DNA from: Syngnathus acus
Lineage: Eukaryota > Chordata > Actinopteri > Syngnathiformes > Syngnathidae
Length of the DNA: 64,000 nt
NCBI RefSeq assembly: GCF_901709675.1
Contig: NC_051097.1
Location: forward strand, 5,644,039 to 5,708,038
Direction: 5' to 3'
How positions within the stretch are numbered: position 1 is the first letter of the stretch; every line of letters begins with the position of its first letter. Below the pieces are notes generated by a model. It saw nothing but the letters and a program-made list of their open reading frames with translations, searched no databases and was not told the origin of the DNA. A program made the translations under genes and the position numbers. Shown here one piece after another: positions 38,901 through 51,193 of this stretch.

Positions 38901-41900
38901 CTGTAAAGAATTAGATGATTGATTTCCCAATAGAGGGAGTCTTGAGCCTGATTCGTAACTGGAAGCGTCATTGTCCATAGTGGGAAGTCGGGTGTCACAC
39001 TGGGGTGACCTTAGTCTGTCATCTGTCATTATGTTTCCTACTCACTGGGTTTCTGGAGTGGAAACCATTTGATAAATTAGTTCTGAGTCTGAAGAGTTCT
39101 CATTCAAGTCCACGCCTGTAGCATGCCCACTTCCTTTCAGTGCCCTTTGCGGACCTCGGTGTCACCAAAGGTCTCAATCTCTGGCCACGATAAAGACGTA
39201 TGTAGGCGTGGCGCCGTCTGAATCGCGCAGGAAAAAACCTCCGCATCAGCTGTCAGCGGGTTTTGTCGGAGCTGAGCGGCTAACAGTCTGAGTGCTTCCT
39301 AACCATGTTGAAGGGGTTGCAGCCTTTGACCCGAAGCTCATCAATCTCGCACCAATGTCATCATCTCGCCCGTCTCAATCCAAGCTGTCGGAGAAGAGCA
39401 GGAGGCACGGGGACTTTTTGTATGGTTTGTTTGTGTTCGCTAGCATCCGTGTTTGGCTTCTTTGTGTGGGCATCAACAATGGAGTCAATTCTGGAGTGCT
39501 CACTGAAGGGCTGCGTGGGATATCTTGGGAGCCAGATGACCTTGAGCTCACGCTATGTTTGTTTAGATGTGTAGATTGTAGTAATATTTTTTGGTATTTA
39601 TGTACACATGCTAGCAAATTAGCATTTTTTAAAATTGTTTTCCTATGACCTAAATTCAGTTCACGTTTTTTGTTTGAGGCGTCATGGCTTTAGGGTTAAG
39701 TTAGTTTAGCAGATGCTACCATTTTATATCTAAATGTTCCTGAATTAATTATCTTTAAACTTCCAAATATCATGTCTAGGGGTGCTACATCAGGACTGTA
39801 TTTTGTATTTTATTTGTATAATGTATTTTGGATTGTGTTCCTTTTGTATTGCGACAGCATCTGTCCCATATTGACTCCAAGTCCTTAAAGGTACATACAC
39901 ACAATAACATCCCTGTTTGATCTTTCTCTTCTTGCCCAGCTTGAGAATTTTATAATTCTCCCGAGAGGAAGAGCATCGCATCTTGTAAGGAGCCACAGGT
40001 CAGAAACGTTCCTCCTCCTCACCCCCCTTTTTGTGCTGTGCTGTGCCAGACTGTGACCGAGTTGTTTGTGTGCTTGCACGCTCCAACTCGAATATTGCAT
40101 GCTTGCCCGACCATTCCCTGCCGGATCAACTTTTGGTTTTCCTACTCCTGGAATCACCTTTGGGGTTTGCTCTCTGCTTTTTTTTTTTTTTTTTTTAAAT
40201 TAACGCCCTTTTGCATGAGTATACCTTGCCCACTTTGATGTCTTCCTGCTTTTTTGTTGGTGATCTTCCCTCAGTTTCTCTTGGAAACAAACAAACTGAT
40301 GGTTATGTGCACAGCTGCTTGCTTTTTTGAACTTCACATTTTACTTTGCTCTGTCACTGTTCCCTGGCTTTTAACCATTTACGAAAGCCATACTTGCTCG
40401 TGACCTAAAAGTGAAATTGAATTGAAAAGCCATTACTGAAAGAAATCTTAAGGTTTGTCTTTGTGTTGTTTGACACCCCCCCCCTTATAAAAACAAAAAT
40501 GGCCCTTGCCCAGCGTTGAGTGAAGTCACCTGCCCTGGTCTGCGTACAGAACAAAACAACCACAGATCGGACTAGCAGTCTCACAGCATGTCTCAAACAA
40601 GCAGGCTTTCACGGCTTCCCTAAATAGGCTGCCGTAATGTGCCCCAGAGGCCCGGCGGCCATTATGGTATCCTCAAGTAAAACGACTCGTCTGTGAATGG
40701 CGGTTTGCGTATGACGTACTTGGATTTCCTCCTTTCGCTGTTTGTCTCACATACAGCCCTGCTGTAGGTGTATTTATTTGCTTTATCAAAACAAAACTTT
40801 ATTATACATTTGAAAGCCTCTGTCTTTAGCATGGTCAAAGTAGAATTTGGCCCAAACCTTCCGTGCTGAGAAAGGGAAGCAACATTACACGCACATGACT
40901 CGCCCATATGTTCACTCCGGAGTTTTTCAGATCCGCCTCGGCCATGTGACTAAAGGAAAGGGCGTGTGTTTTTTTTTTTTTTTTTAAGAAAAGCTCTCCA
41001 TCGGCATACTAAATACACCCTTTGCAGGACCTGACCCCTCATTTGCCTTTGCTGTGGCCACTTTAGGTTGACATGCTAGCTCCGCCGTGGTCCAACAGCT
41101 ACTAATTATATACGAGGGTTTCCATTTTACATCCTCTGAATAGTGTCTCCTTCACACAAGCTCTTATCCTTTTTTGGTCAGTCATTGATCGTTCAAGCCA
41201 CCCTTTTTAATATAACCAGGAATAGTTTGTTTTGGGGGTTCCCTTGTGTTTTCTTGATCCTTGAGGAAAGGCGTGGATTGTATAAATGTACATCGAGGGT
41301 TGAGCTCAAGCTGTTCTGTGATGCTGGTAAAACCAACGTTAATTAACGTTGCGGGTTTAGCAGAAGCTAACCACTGTGATATAAATAAGTTTAAAATCAC
41401 TCTTAATGTAAAATCGGAAACCCATAACTTCCGAACTGTTAGGCAGACGTGATAAATTCACTCGCTCAGTATCAGTTCAGTCACCATAAAAAAATATTTT
41501 CATAATGCCCAAAAGTCAAACAAATACTCAATTAATCCTTCCATAGTGGTTTAAAAGAGGTTTAGTGAGATGACATGACAGTCCAAAATTTGTCTGACAT
41601 TTAAGGCATATTTTACAAGCTTTAAGGCATACGACTGTATTTAATCACGTAATCATCCAACCGGCCATCTGTCATCTGGTGAGGTTTCAGTGGATAATGC
41701 ATCGAGACTGCTGTGTCATCTCCCAGCGGCTGACCAACCACCGGAAGTCCTGCATTAAGGAGATCTTTTTACGAGCTGTCCATTAATTGTCCTGTTACAT
41801 AATTATGAAGAGGCAGGCTTTGGAACAGTAAACAATACACACTTACCAATCCACCTGTAGTCGGAATTCAGTAATTGTTGGAATGAATGATCGCCAGCTG

Positions 41901-42628
41901 GAGTTGTAATGCTTGGTTAAGCCGAGATGGTTAAAGCCTCGGCTGGACTGACAGAATCAGTTCATCATGCTGCGGGGAACCCGAAAGCCGCCTGCATTTG
42001 TTTTAAGGCTCTTGCTCTGTGTGGTCCACTGACCCCCGCCCCTTAGCTTACAGTTCGACGTCCACTATTTATAGCTAAACATGCATTTAATGTCTAAATC
42101 TGTCCTCTCCTCAACATTTGTCTTGACTGCCCTCGTCCTCACCTATCTTCTGGCTCTCGTAGTGATTTTTGGGAGCTGGATGGGTATAATCCAAGGAGAC
42201 CTCATAAATGTTGGGATTGCGCTACGCCGATCCTCCCCCCTGGGGTCAGATGAAGGGAGGAAAGCCATATGTGATTCACCACTTGATCTTTCAAATCCTG
42301 CTCATAAAATTTGGATTTGGGATTGATAATCCAACTCTCATCAAAGTACATAAAACATATTAACACAGGCTAGACCATGTTTGAGAATGAAAAAAGTCTT
42401 TAATGTATTAGGTACTGACTTATTATCAAACTAAAATAAATAAATAAATAATATCTAAGACTTACAAAAAATCCCCAAAATGAGACTCACAAATAATTGC
42501 AGTAATTAAAACACGTTTTTTTTCTTTTTCAAAATTATTTATTTTTACTTGCATTACGATACTAAAGAAGCACTATTTTGTGACCCCAAAAATTCCTCCT
42601 ACCTATGCAAGAATAAAATGATTTGCAG

Positions 42629-42878
42629 TCTGTTGGCACGAGGAATGAGGACGAATACGAAGGCATTGATGTTGATGCATTGATGCGTGAGCCAGCCAGA
42701 GCTCTTGAGAGGTTGGCAGCTTGTGAATGTCCAATTCTGTTGCATCCGCCTTTGCCGTTCTGCTTTCCGGATGCCCAGAATCTTGTCTCCATTGCATTTG
42801 AAATGTGGGAAGACACCATCTTGTATTGTGGCCCGGAACATCCGGGTGTCACACATAAAGACTTTGAACCACTGTCAG
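42629..42878 (+). other. exon-like open block inside the sema4d intron
   Basis: A GATTTGCAG acceptor (ends 42628) and a TCAGGTATGA donor (GT at 42879) enclose 250 bases with no stop in one frame. The frame contains NEDEYEGIDVDALMREPARA and FEMWEDTILYCGPEHPG. The other strand is also open here in several frames, so low stop density alone could explain it. I recognise no family. It could be an alternative exon, a pseudogene fragment or a conserved regulatory element. Confidence 0.25.
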
Positions 42879-45392
42879 GTATGACATCATTTAATGTTGC
42901 TGCTTATCTAGTAAGAGTTCAGCTCGGTAAAAAAACAACCTATTTCCTCACCAAAACAAGATTGTATTTTTGGATGCACAGATTAGTTATCTAACGCTTT
43001 TAGCTTCCGATAAGATGCATATACTCGTCCCTGCTTGTGCCGCATGCACAGACACACAACACTAACACATTTGATTTGGCGGCTTATGAATGAAGCGCGT
43101 CCTCAAAAAAAATTTAAATAGAAATCATGCTTTGAGCGTCTCGACTTTTTTTCTTCAGACTTTCCTATATAGCACCTGCTCGCCCCAATGTCTTAGTTCT
43201 ATTCTGGTTGCTATGGCGTTATGACCCTTGGCATTGACCCAGCATTAGGCTCCGCCTCTTCAAAACAAGCGCGAAAAAAAGGTTTTGACTGAAACATGTC
43301 ACTTGTTATCAAAACAGAACAACAACCAACCTTACTTGTCTTTCCTACACTTGTGTATGGGAATGTACAATCTTAACTAATGAATAAAAGTTCCCCGACC
43401 TGATTCTATTCAAACCTTGACATTCCTTTGGAGCTTATTGTGGCCTACAGTTGTAAAGTCTTCTGGGAAACATTGCACAGAATTCCAAATCGCGTAGCCA
43501 AGGTTTTTGTGTGAACAGATAGGCAAATGCGTCTTACGTGACCCTTTCTGCCTCAAGTGGGCACCCAGCCAACACGAGTGCTCGGTCACCAGCGCAATAC
43601 TGGGAACCCCGCGGCCCTGAGCAGGTGCCGCCTCCTTGTGAAGCCCAAGGAGCCGAGAAGGTAACACAAAGGGCTCAAAGAGGCCTGCCAGCATGGTAAC
43701 CATCTTGAATATCCAAGCCCGGTTTGGCGGCCCCTCTAAATCTGTCAGTGGGCCGAGGGTGGCTGCCAGTTTTGCGCTTTCTGCTACTGTAACCCACCAA
43801 GCCTTGAAAATGGGCTTTTAAGGCTTTTGTTAAGCTTTGACCTAAATGCGGTGTATGCGCGGCGCTAGCTAGCTACCTAGGATTGCGCTAGGAGTTTACA
43901 GACAACTACAAAGTTATGATTTATATTCCTGCCTTTGTTTTCACTCTTTCTTAAACCTGACAATAACGTTGTGGTTACTTCTGCAGTTTGCGAACTGGCT
44001 CTTAAGCCAAAACTGTGCCGGCATTTAGTTTGGCTAGAGTGTGACTGTGTCCTCTCCTGCTTCTCTGTTCATTGTTTGCTACTCTGGAGTGTCGATGTAA
44101 AGGGATGGAGGTTGGGGGGGGTTGGCTGGCTGGCTGGCGGCGGAGTGAGTGGAGGCCATCTTCTATAAACAATTGGTCCTTGTGCACTTGGAGCAACCAC
44201 CCCCTTTAACCCCTCCTATTACAGACCTTGTGACTCAAACTGCCAAGCTTGGTTGGTGATCCCAATGTTTGGGAGGTCAAAACGCCCTAAGCAATTTGTT
44301 CTCATTTACTCAAGAATCAATAATCAATTAACAACCCCCACCAACTCTATTTTAGCAAAAGAAATGATTGATTGTGTATGTGACCTCCTACCACCGACAC
44401 CCTTGTTATTAAAAGTAATGACTAACCTATATTTAGAATTAGCCTGGATGGTCCTTTTGGGTCATAATAGACAATGGATTAGTTGTTCTCAATTGTTTTA
44501 ATAACAGAAATACAAAAGAACCACCTTGAAACAAATAATGTCCAGGTCTGCCTTTTTATCCAAAAACTGTTTTCATATAAGACAAACTACTTTAGTTCAT
44601 TTTCACTTTTTCAATTAAAAACAAAAGTTTTGTATTTTGGAACTTAAAAACACCAAGCTACAACCCAACAAACAATGTTGTTGTTTTTTATATCCATTTT
44701 TAGTTAAAAACTATTTGTTGAAAAGGCCCTAAAATGGAAACATTTGCCGGTAAGTAACAAACCAAAGTCTTTTGTAACTGCTAAATAAGTTTCTACCAGT
44801 TGAAGACTAAAACCCACATGACACCCGATAACCTGTTATCTCTACCTCCATGTGGCCGACTCACCTGTTTGCTGCAGGTATCTCTGATGGTGTTGTGGAA
44901 AAACAAGAATAACCCGCTTCTGTCCGGATCACTTTACCATCACTTTGTGAAAAAGCGTCTGACCTCACAATATTATTTGTTGATATGACGTCGGCATGAA
45001 TAATTGAGCTCTGCTAGCCCGTAGCTTCCACACACAAAACTCAAACTATCCCAATTGGATAAAGAAAGCAGAAACACTTTGAGTGATGATGTCATCCCAA
45101 CTTTGTCCATGTCAGGCTGTCTTAAACTTCATCTGAGGATTTCTACATGCAACAATTTGCTGGCGCACTTGAGCAGCACTGTGTATCTGATACAAGTGGG
45201 ATTGAGAACAGATTTAGAGATTTGTTTGAATGTTTCTGCTTAATCTGGAAAGTCACCACACACAACGGTAGATTTACAGATAGGCCTCAAACAAGCAACT
45301 TCAGATCACCTCTTAAATATCGACCGTTATGTTCAACTCCAACAGCATGTGGACAAGCAAGGTGACATTAAAGTTTAAGATTAAAGTCCCAA

Positions 45393-45700
45393 TGATTGTC
45401 ACACACACATCTGGGTGTGGTGAAATTTGTCCTCTGCATTTAACCCATCCCCGTGTGATCTTAATCCATCCCCTGGGGGAGAGGGGAGCAGTGAGCTGCA
45501 GCGGTGCCGCGCTCGGGAATCATTTGGTGATCTAACCCCCCAATTCCAACCCTTAATGCTGAGTGCCAAGCAGGGAGGCAATGGGTCCCATTTTTATAGT
45601 CTTTGGTATGACCCGGCCGGGGGTTTGAACCCACAACCTTCCAGTCTCAGGGCGGACACTCTACCACTAGGCCTCTGAGCTGGCATGCGACTCAATCAGT
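45393..45700 (-). mobile_element. tRNA-derived SINE (minus strand)
   Basis: Read on the minus strand, the head has an A-box-like GCCTAGTGGTAGAGTGT followed by a B-box-like GGTTCAAACCC (near 45622-45632). The body includes the sequence around 45490-45530 (AGTGAGCTGCAGCGGTGCC on plus), widespread in fish genomes. It lies about 110 bases upstream of the sema4d signal-peptide exon. The family is not named. Confidence 0.75.
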
Positions 45701-45850
45701 CATGTCACGTTTCGGTATGAGAGGAAGTGGCTTTGCATGGTCTTCTTCCCTTTTTGGTCAGCATTTCGTGAGAACTTAATCGCTCTCCCTGTCTCTTATG
45801 AAACATATTTTAGAGGAAACTTCTCTGATCCGAAGCTGTCGGAGTCCAAC

Positions 45851-48800
45851 ATGGGGTATGGCGTTCTGAGCGTGTTCCTGGGACTGCTCCTGGAGGTGTC
45901 CACTCACGGACCCCATGCTGTGCCCCGAACCTCCTGGAGACACCAAGGTGAGTTTTTTTGTTTTTTTTAAACACACACGTAGCTCAATCGCCTTTGTGTG
46001 CTTGTGTTAAGCAGCAAATGGAAGCTGACGTTCTTCAGGTAGCAAATTTGGTTGAGAGGAAATCAACAGGAGACGCGAATAAGTTAATTTCTTTCCCTTG
46101 CTTCAAGATTTCAAATTTATTTTTATTTTTTTTGTAATTTTATTTTGTTTTTTATTTAGAATTTCTTATTTATTTAATTTATTTTTTATTTGCTGCCCTG
46201 CTGCACTATTCTCTGAATATCCTATCAAGTTGTTTTTGTGCACAGGTCAAAGAAATAAAAATATATTACTTTAGTGCCATCTACTGGAATATTTTCATTG
46301 TTAATTTGTTCAATTTAATTCAGTGAGATTTTTAAAATAAATTTTTAATCTGCATTTGCATCCACATGTTGCTTTTTGGCAGTCCTTGAATACGCGTTGG
46401 ACATCGTTTCTGTTTCTCTCCCGTCAGCTACTGAGCTGCTGTAGTTTACTTTAACTTTAAAATTTGCCTAAATTGTTATTATAGCCAAAAGGGCAAGTTT
46501 AATATTTTAACACATTTGTTTGCCCCTGTGTGATGTTATGCGAGTTTGTGCTACTACTAGCTGTTATTGATATTATCCTAGCTCTGAATGCTATTGATGA
46601 GCCTCATGTGAAGCTGTTATTTTTTTAATTTTTTTTATTTATTATAAATAAGTCAATACAATTCATGTAACATGGGTTCATGATTATGCACGTTAGTTGC
46701 ATGGCATTGCTAATTTACGTTTCTCATTGCTGCCATCTTGTGGAATTACTGTTTAATTACAAATTCCTTTTAGAAATGCGGGTCAGTTGCTGGTGGATTC
46801 GCTCAATTTGCGGCAGGGTAAATAGCTCACAAATATCTGGATTTTACTCGACACCTTTCCCATTTATTAATTTTGCTTCTTGCTAGCCGATTTTTGGTAA
46901 ATGCGGACGTAATGTCTACAAAAGATACAGTGGAAGGCACTCCATGTGTGAAGCAGTTGCACAGTGAGCATAGTAGCCCTTCCTGGTGTCCGCCCTCCAT
47001 CATGTTTTAATTGACGGTTACGCATGTAATTCCCTGAAAATGACTATTTGTCTTGCCTGAACCCGATGTTGGCAGTGAGACCACAACAACAATGCTTGAT
47101 CTTTTCTCGTGATGTATTGGCCAAACTTGTCAGACAGCCCTTGTTTATGTTTCTTGCACAGAGAAAAGATATTTTTAGTCCGTCTGTGCATTGTGTTTGA
47201 ACTGCGGCCATTTTAAAAGCTTTACCAACTGTACGAACGATGTTTGAAGTCAACACACATTTTCGACATATAACAACCTTCGTGTGGTGGTAAAACACAA
47301 AAAAAGCCAAAGAAAAATCAAAACAGAATTGTTTTTCAATTTTGTGCTTTCTGTGATCAGAGGTGGAGTTGATGGAGTTTTCAGAGCCAGGCATCTTCAA
47401 CTACTCCACGCTGCTGCTTAGCCACGAACGGGACGCACTCTATGTGGGCGCCCGGGAGGCCATCTTTGAGCTCAGCAAGAAGAATGTGACTGTCCGAAAC
47501 AAGAAGGTATGGAGCCAATTTGCTGTTTTAAGACTATATTTAACTTCTATATTTAACTTCTTCCAGGCCGTACAGATAACTTTAACATGCCGGTATATGA
47601 TTGTTTTTAAACTGCAACCTTCTCTGTTCAAGGTTCTGTGGCAAGTTGGCGAGACCCCCATGGCCATGTGCACGCAGAAAGGAAAATCCAAGGAGGTGAG
47701 GAAGCGGCAATTGTTATTGTCATTTGTTTGTTTTGTTTTGGCAACACCATGAATTAGATGAGTGAATTTTTGACTGATATCTTTTATGTTTTACTTTGTA
47801 TTCGTTTGTGTCCCTCAAAACATAAAAAAATGCGGTGAATGTATTTATGGCTTTTTAATTCATGTGAATAGAGAAACCTAATATGAATTAAGATACGGCA
47901 AATTGTATGAAGTGTATTGTAATCTATTCGTCTGTGTTGGCATCTAGACCGACTGTTTGAATTACATCCGAGTGCTCCAGGTAGCTGACGACCGGCGACT
48001 CTACGTCTGCGGGACACATGCCTTTCAACCAAAGTGTGATTACTTGGTGAGTTACCGTTTTCTCCATTTTCCCTCAAAAGTCACTCAATAGCAGCCAATT
48101 GGAATGTACGGGGGGAAAAAAAAACTCTTAAGGTGGTGAAAAGTAGTTGGTAGTAATTTTTTTGTTTCATTCGCATCTTGGTTTTATTAATAAATCAAAT
48201 CTAATAAATTAAAATACTAATAGAAAAAAATGTTATAATATAAATAAATTTAATAAATTTGTTTTTTTGCAGACTTTGGCTAACTTTTCATTAGCGGGTC
48301 GAGCAGAAGATGGCAGGGGCAAGTGCTCCTTTGATCCCTCACAAAGCTTCACCACCGTCATGGTTGGTGAGTTCAGGCCCCTTTTCCATGAATAGAACTC
48401 TTCATCATTGATAATCATCCCACAGAAATTCAAATGCCTTTTTTTTCCCCATCAGATGGAGAACTGTACTCTGGGACTGCTTATAACTTTTTGGGTAGCG
48501 AGCCAATTATTTCTAGATACTCTCCATCAGCATACCTGCTGAGGACGGAATATTCCACATCATGGCTCAATGGTGAGTGAGCTTAAGTGGACAACAACAG
48601 CAAGATATATGGAATATTATTATTTGTATTTATATTATTTTTGAGAACACCTCCCCTATTGTTTTCTGCAGAGCCCAGTTTTGTTTTTGCCGACGTGATC
48701 AGAGAAGGGGAAAACCCTACAGACGGCGAAGATGACAAAATCTACTATTTCTTCACCGAGGTGTCGGTGGAGTACGAGTTCTTCGGCAATTTACTCATTC

Positions 48801-51193
48801 CTAGGGTGGCCCGTGTTTGTAAGGTGGCTACATTATTCATCATCACCTTTGTGGCACCATTCCCGTTGTCGCCTTTCCTCCAGCTCATCTCAGTCGGTCT
48901 TCCTCAACACAGGGCGACCAAGGAGGACAGAGGACGTTGCAGAAGAAGTGGACGTCCTTCCTGAAAGCCAAGCTGGTGTGCTCTATGCCCGAACTCAACT
49001 TTGTCTTCAACGTGGTGCATGACGTCTTCATTCTGAAGGCCCCCCACTTGAGGGACACGGTCATCTATGGGGTCTTCACCTCTCAGTGGTCAGTCATACC
49101 ATCCATTTTAGTTTTTGTGGTGTATTTTATCTGTTTCATCTCATTCTCCATCTGGTCTCCAAAGGGGAAATGTCGGTCTGTCTGCAGTATGTGCCTACAA
49201 CATGTCCGCCGTGGATGAGGTCTTCTCCAAGGGCAAGTACATGCAGAAGGCCACTGTGGAGCAGTCCCACACAAAGTGGGTTCGCTATAATGGCAACAGT
49301 CCTTCACCACGCCCTGGAGCAGTAAGTTTACAGACACAATGTCAAATTTCCTCACTGAGGCACCAAGTGTAGAAGACGTTGCTGTGTGTTCCGGCAGTGT
49401 ATCAACAACCGTATGCGGCAGCAAAACATCACCAGCTCGCTGCACCTCCCCGACAAGACCCTGCAGTTCGTCAAGGACCACCCCCTGCTGGAAGACCCTG
49501 TCCTGCCCATCGGGAACAGGCCCCGCCTCATCACCAAGGACGTCAACTACACACAAGTTGTCGTGGAGCGGGTCCGCGCCCTCGACGGGAGCACCTTGGA
49601 TGTCATTTTTACCGGAACGGGTATGAAACAGTTCCAGAGATTCAAAGCCTGAATGTGAGGTAGGCCTGTTAACTAAGATCTGACCACTTTAGACACGGGG
49701 GTCCTGCATAAGTCAGTGGTTCTCGGAGGAGAGGTCCACATGGTTGAGGAAATCCAGATGCTGAAGAACTCCGAGCCCATCAAGAACTTGGTGCTGTCCT
49801 CCGAGGTCAGTTTTGTCGTGCATTAGGAAATAGGAAATTCTCTCCCCATCTGCATTTGAGTATCTAAATCCTCTGACCCTCCTCACAGACACAATCTCTG
49901 TACGCCGGGTCAGACTCGGGCATTGTTCAGTCGCCCACGGCGTTCTGCGGCAGTTACCACTCCTGTGCCGACTGCATACTGGCCCGAGACCCATACTGTG
50001 CCTGGGAACCCCAAACTGCTCGCTGCGTCAAAATCTCTGACACGCCCAGTCAGCATCTCAGGTGAGTCAACAACAACGACAGCTCAATGTCATTAAACCA
50101 TTTGTGCAGATTGTTTAAGAACATTTTTTTACATTTCTCCCTCTAGGAGGCTAATTCAGAGCCTTAGCGGTGATGCGGACAAATGTCCTAAAGGTACGGT
50201 GCTATTCATTTCCCCCCTCCAGTCCTTAGTATTGAAACCATGATGTGCTAAAGTCATATGACTTTGTGTTTGCTAGCTCCCATTGTGCCCGTGAAGGACT
50301 ACCAGCGTGTTTCGGTGAAGCCCGGCAGCTCCTCCGAACTGCCGTGCCCGGTGCGCTCCAACATGGCACAGGTGACGTGGCGTGCCAACGGCTCGCTCCT
50401 CACCGAGGACTCGCCCTTCCACTTCATCCGAGAGAACGGCCTGCTCATCTACAGCGTGGCCGCCGAGGACCAGGGACGCTACGAGTGCTGGTCTGTAGAG
50501 TTCGTCGCCGGCGTCGGGAAGAACTTCACCCGCCTCCTTGCGGGATATGTCTTGACTTTGGAGGGCACGCACGTCGAAACCACGGGCCAGAACCAGGAGA
50601 GCACGCACAGCGTGGAAGGTAAAGTTGAGGCCGACAGAGCGTTAACATCCGCCCGGGCCCCGCCCAATTTTACCGCCGCCGTGCAACTCACGTCCCCGCC
50701 CCACTCAGAACTAACCCCAAGCAGCAGCAGCACTGAGATCGACGCCCCGGAGGCGAAGTACTTGCAGCGCGGTAATGGCATGGCCCTCCTCGTCCTCTTC
50801 CTGCTCTTCTTCCTGCTCTTCCTGGCTGCCGTGGCCTACAACTGCTACATGCAGTACCTCCCGGCTCCGTGCCTGCGCCTGCGGGCGGCCCTTTTGGGCA
50901 CGCACAAGGAAAGCGACGCCATCCGGCCCGAGTACAGCGCCTGCGAAGCGGGCCTCATGGAGGCGCCAGCTGTGTCAGACAAAGTCGCCGCAACGGAGCG
51001 GCCGGCGCAGAACAAGAGTCAGAACCTGCGCGCGTTGCGTGATACGGGCTACGAAACGGAGCCCGAGTGCAGTAACGGGCGGGGGCCCTCACGCGGCTTC
51101 GGCGACGAAAGCCCGTCCTCACAGAAACCTTTTGACGTGGACTGCGACTCCCAGTCCATCCAATTCGCTGACGCCGATGAGCCTTATCCCTAG
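45851..51193 (+). CDS. sema4d: Semaphorin-4D, transmembrane isoform
   Basis: Fifteen coding exons join in frame: 45851-45947, 47361-47506, 47633-47695, 47948-48046, 48273-48366, 48456-48572, 48672-48823, 48913-49088, 49165-49321, 49398-49620, 49693-49805, 49889-50061, 50147-50193 and 50277-51193 (14 listed, plus the leader exon part upstream of the ATG at 45814), giving about 857 residues. Order: signal peptide ([16 protein letters not shown]); Sema propeller (about 38-498; [34 protein letters not shown]); PSI (about 499-530; Cys-rich, DPYCAW); one Ig domain (Cys576/Cys623); TM helix (about 721-745); cytoplasmic tail with DTGYETEPE and KPFDV near the end, both Sema4D-like. The protein is a membrane ligand for Plexin-B1/B2 acting in neural, immune and vascular guidance. 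All introns are GT-AG. sema4b/4a are less likely because of the tail motifs. The mRNA's 3' UTR runs to AATAAA at 52896. Confidence 0.93.

Larger units (their letters stand above)
37224..45813 (+). other. sema4d: large sema4d 5' intron
   Basis: About 8.6 kb separates the last leader exon from the signal-peptide exon. It holds a hAT-like repeat (38560-38900), an exon-like open block (42629-42878) and a minus-strand SINE (45393-45700). A large first intron is usual for class 4 semaphorins and may hold enhancers; none can be identified from sequence alone. Confidence 0.5.

Noticed and set aside
39292-39648. 118-codon plus-strand open frame in the sema4d intron
   Set aside because: There is no protein family signal or supporting splice sites, and an overlapping second frame is equally open.
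45600-45690. tRNA-like A and B boxes suggesting a tRNA gene
   Set aside because: They belong to a SINE body that extends well beyond tRNA length, and no cloverleaf is evident.
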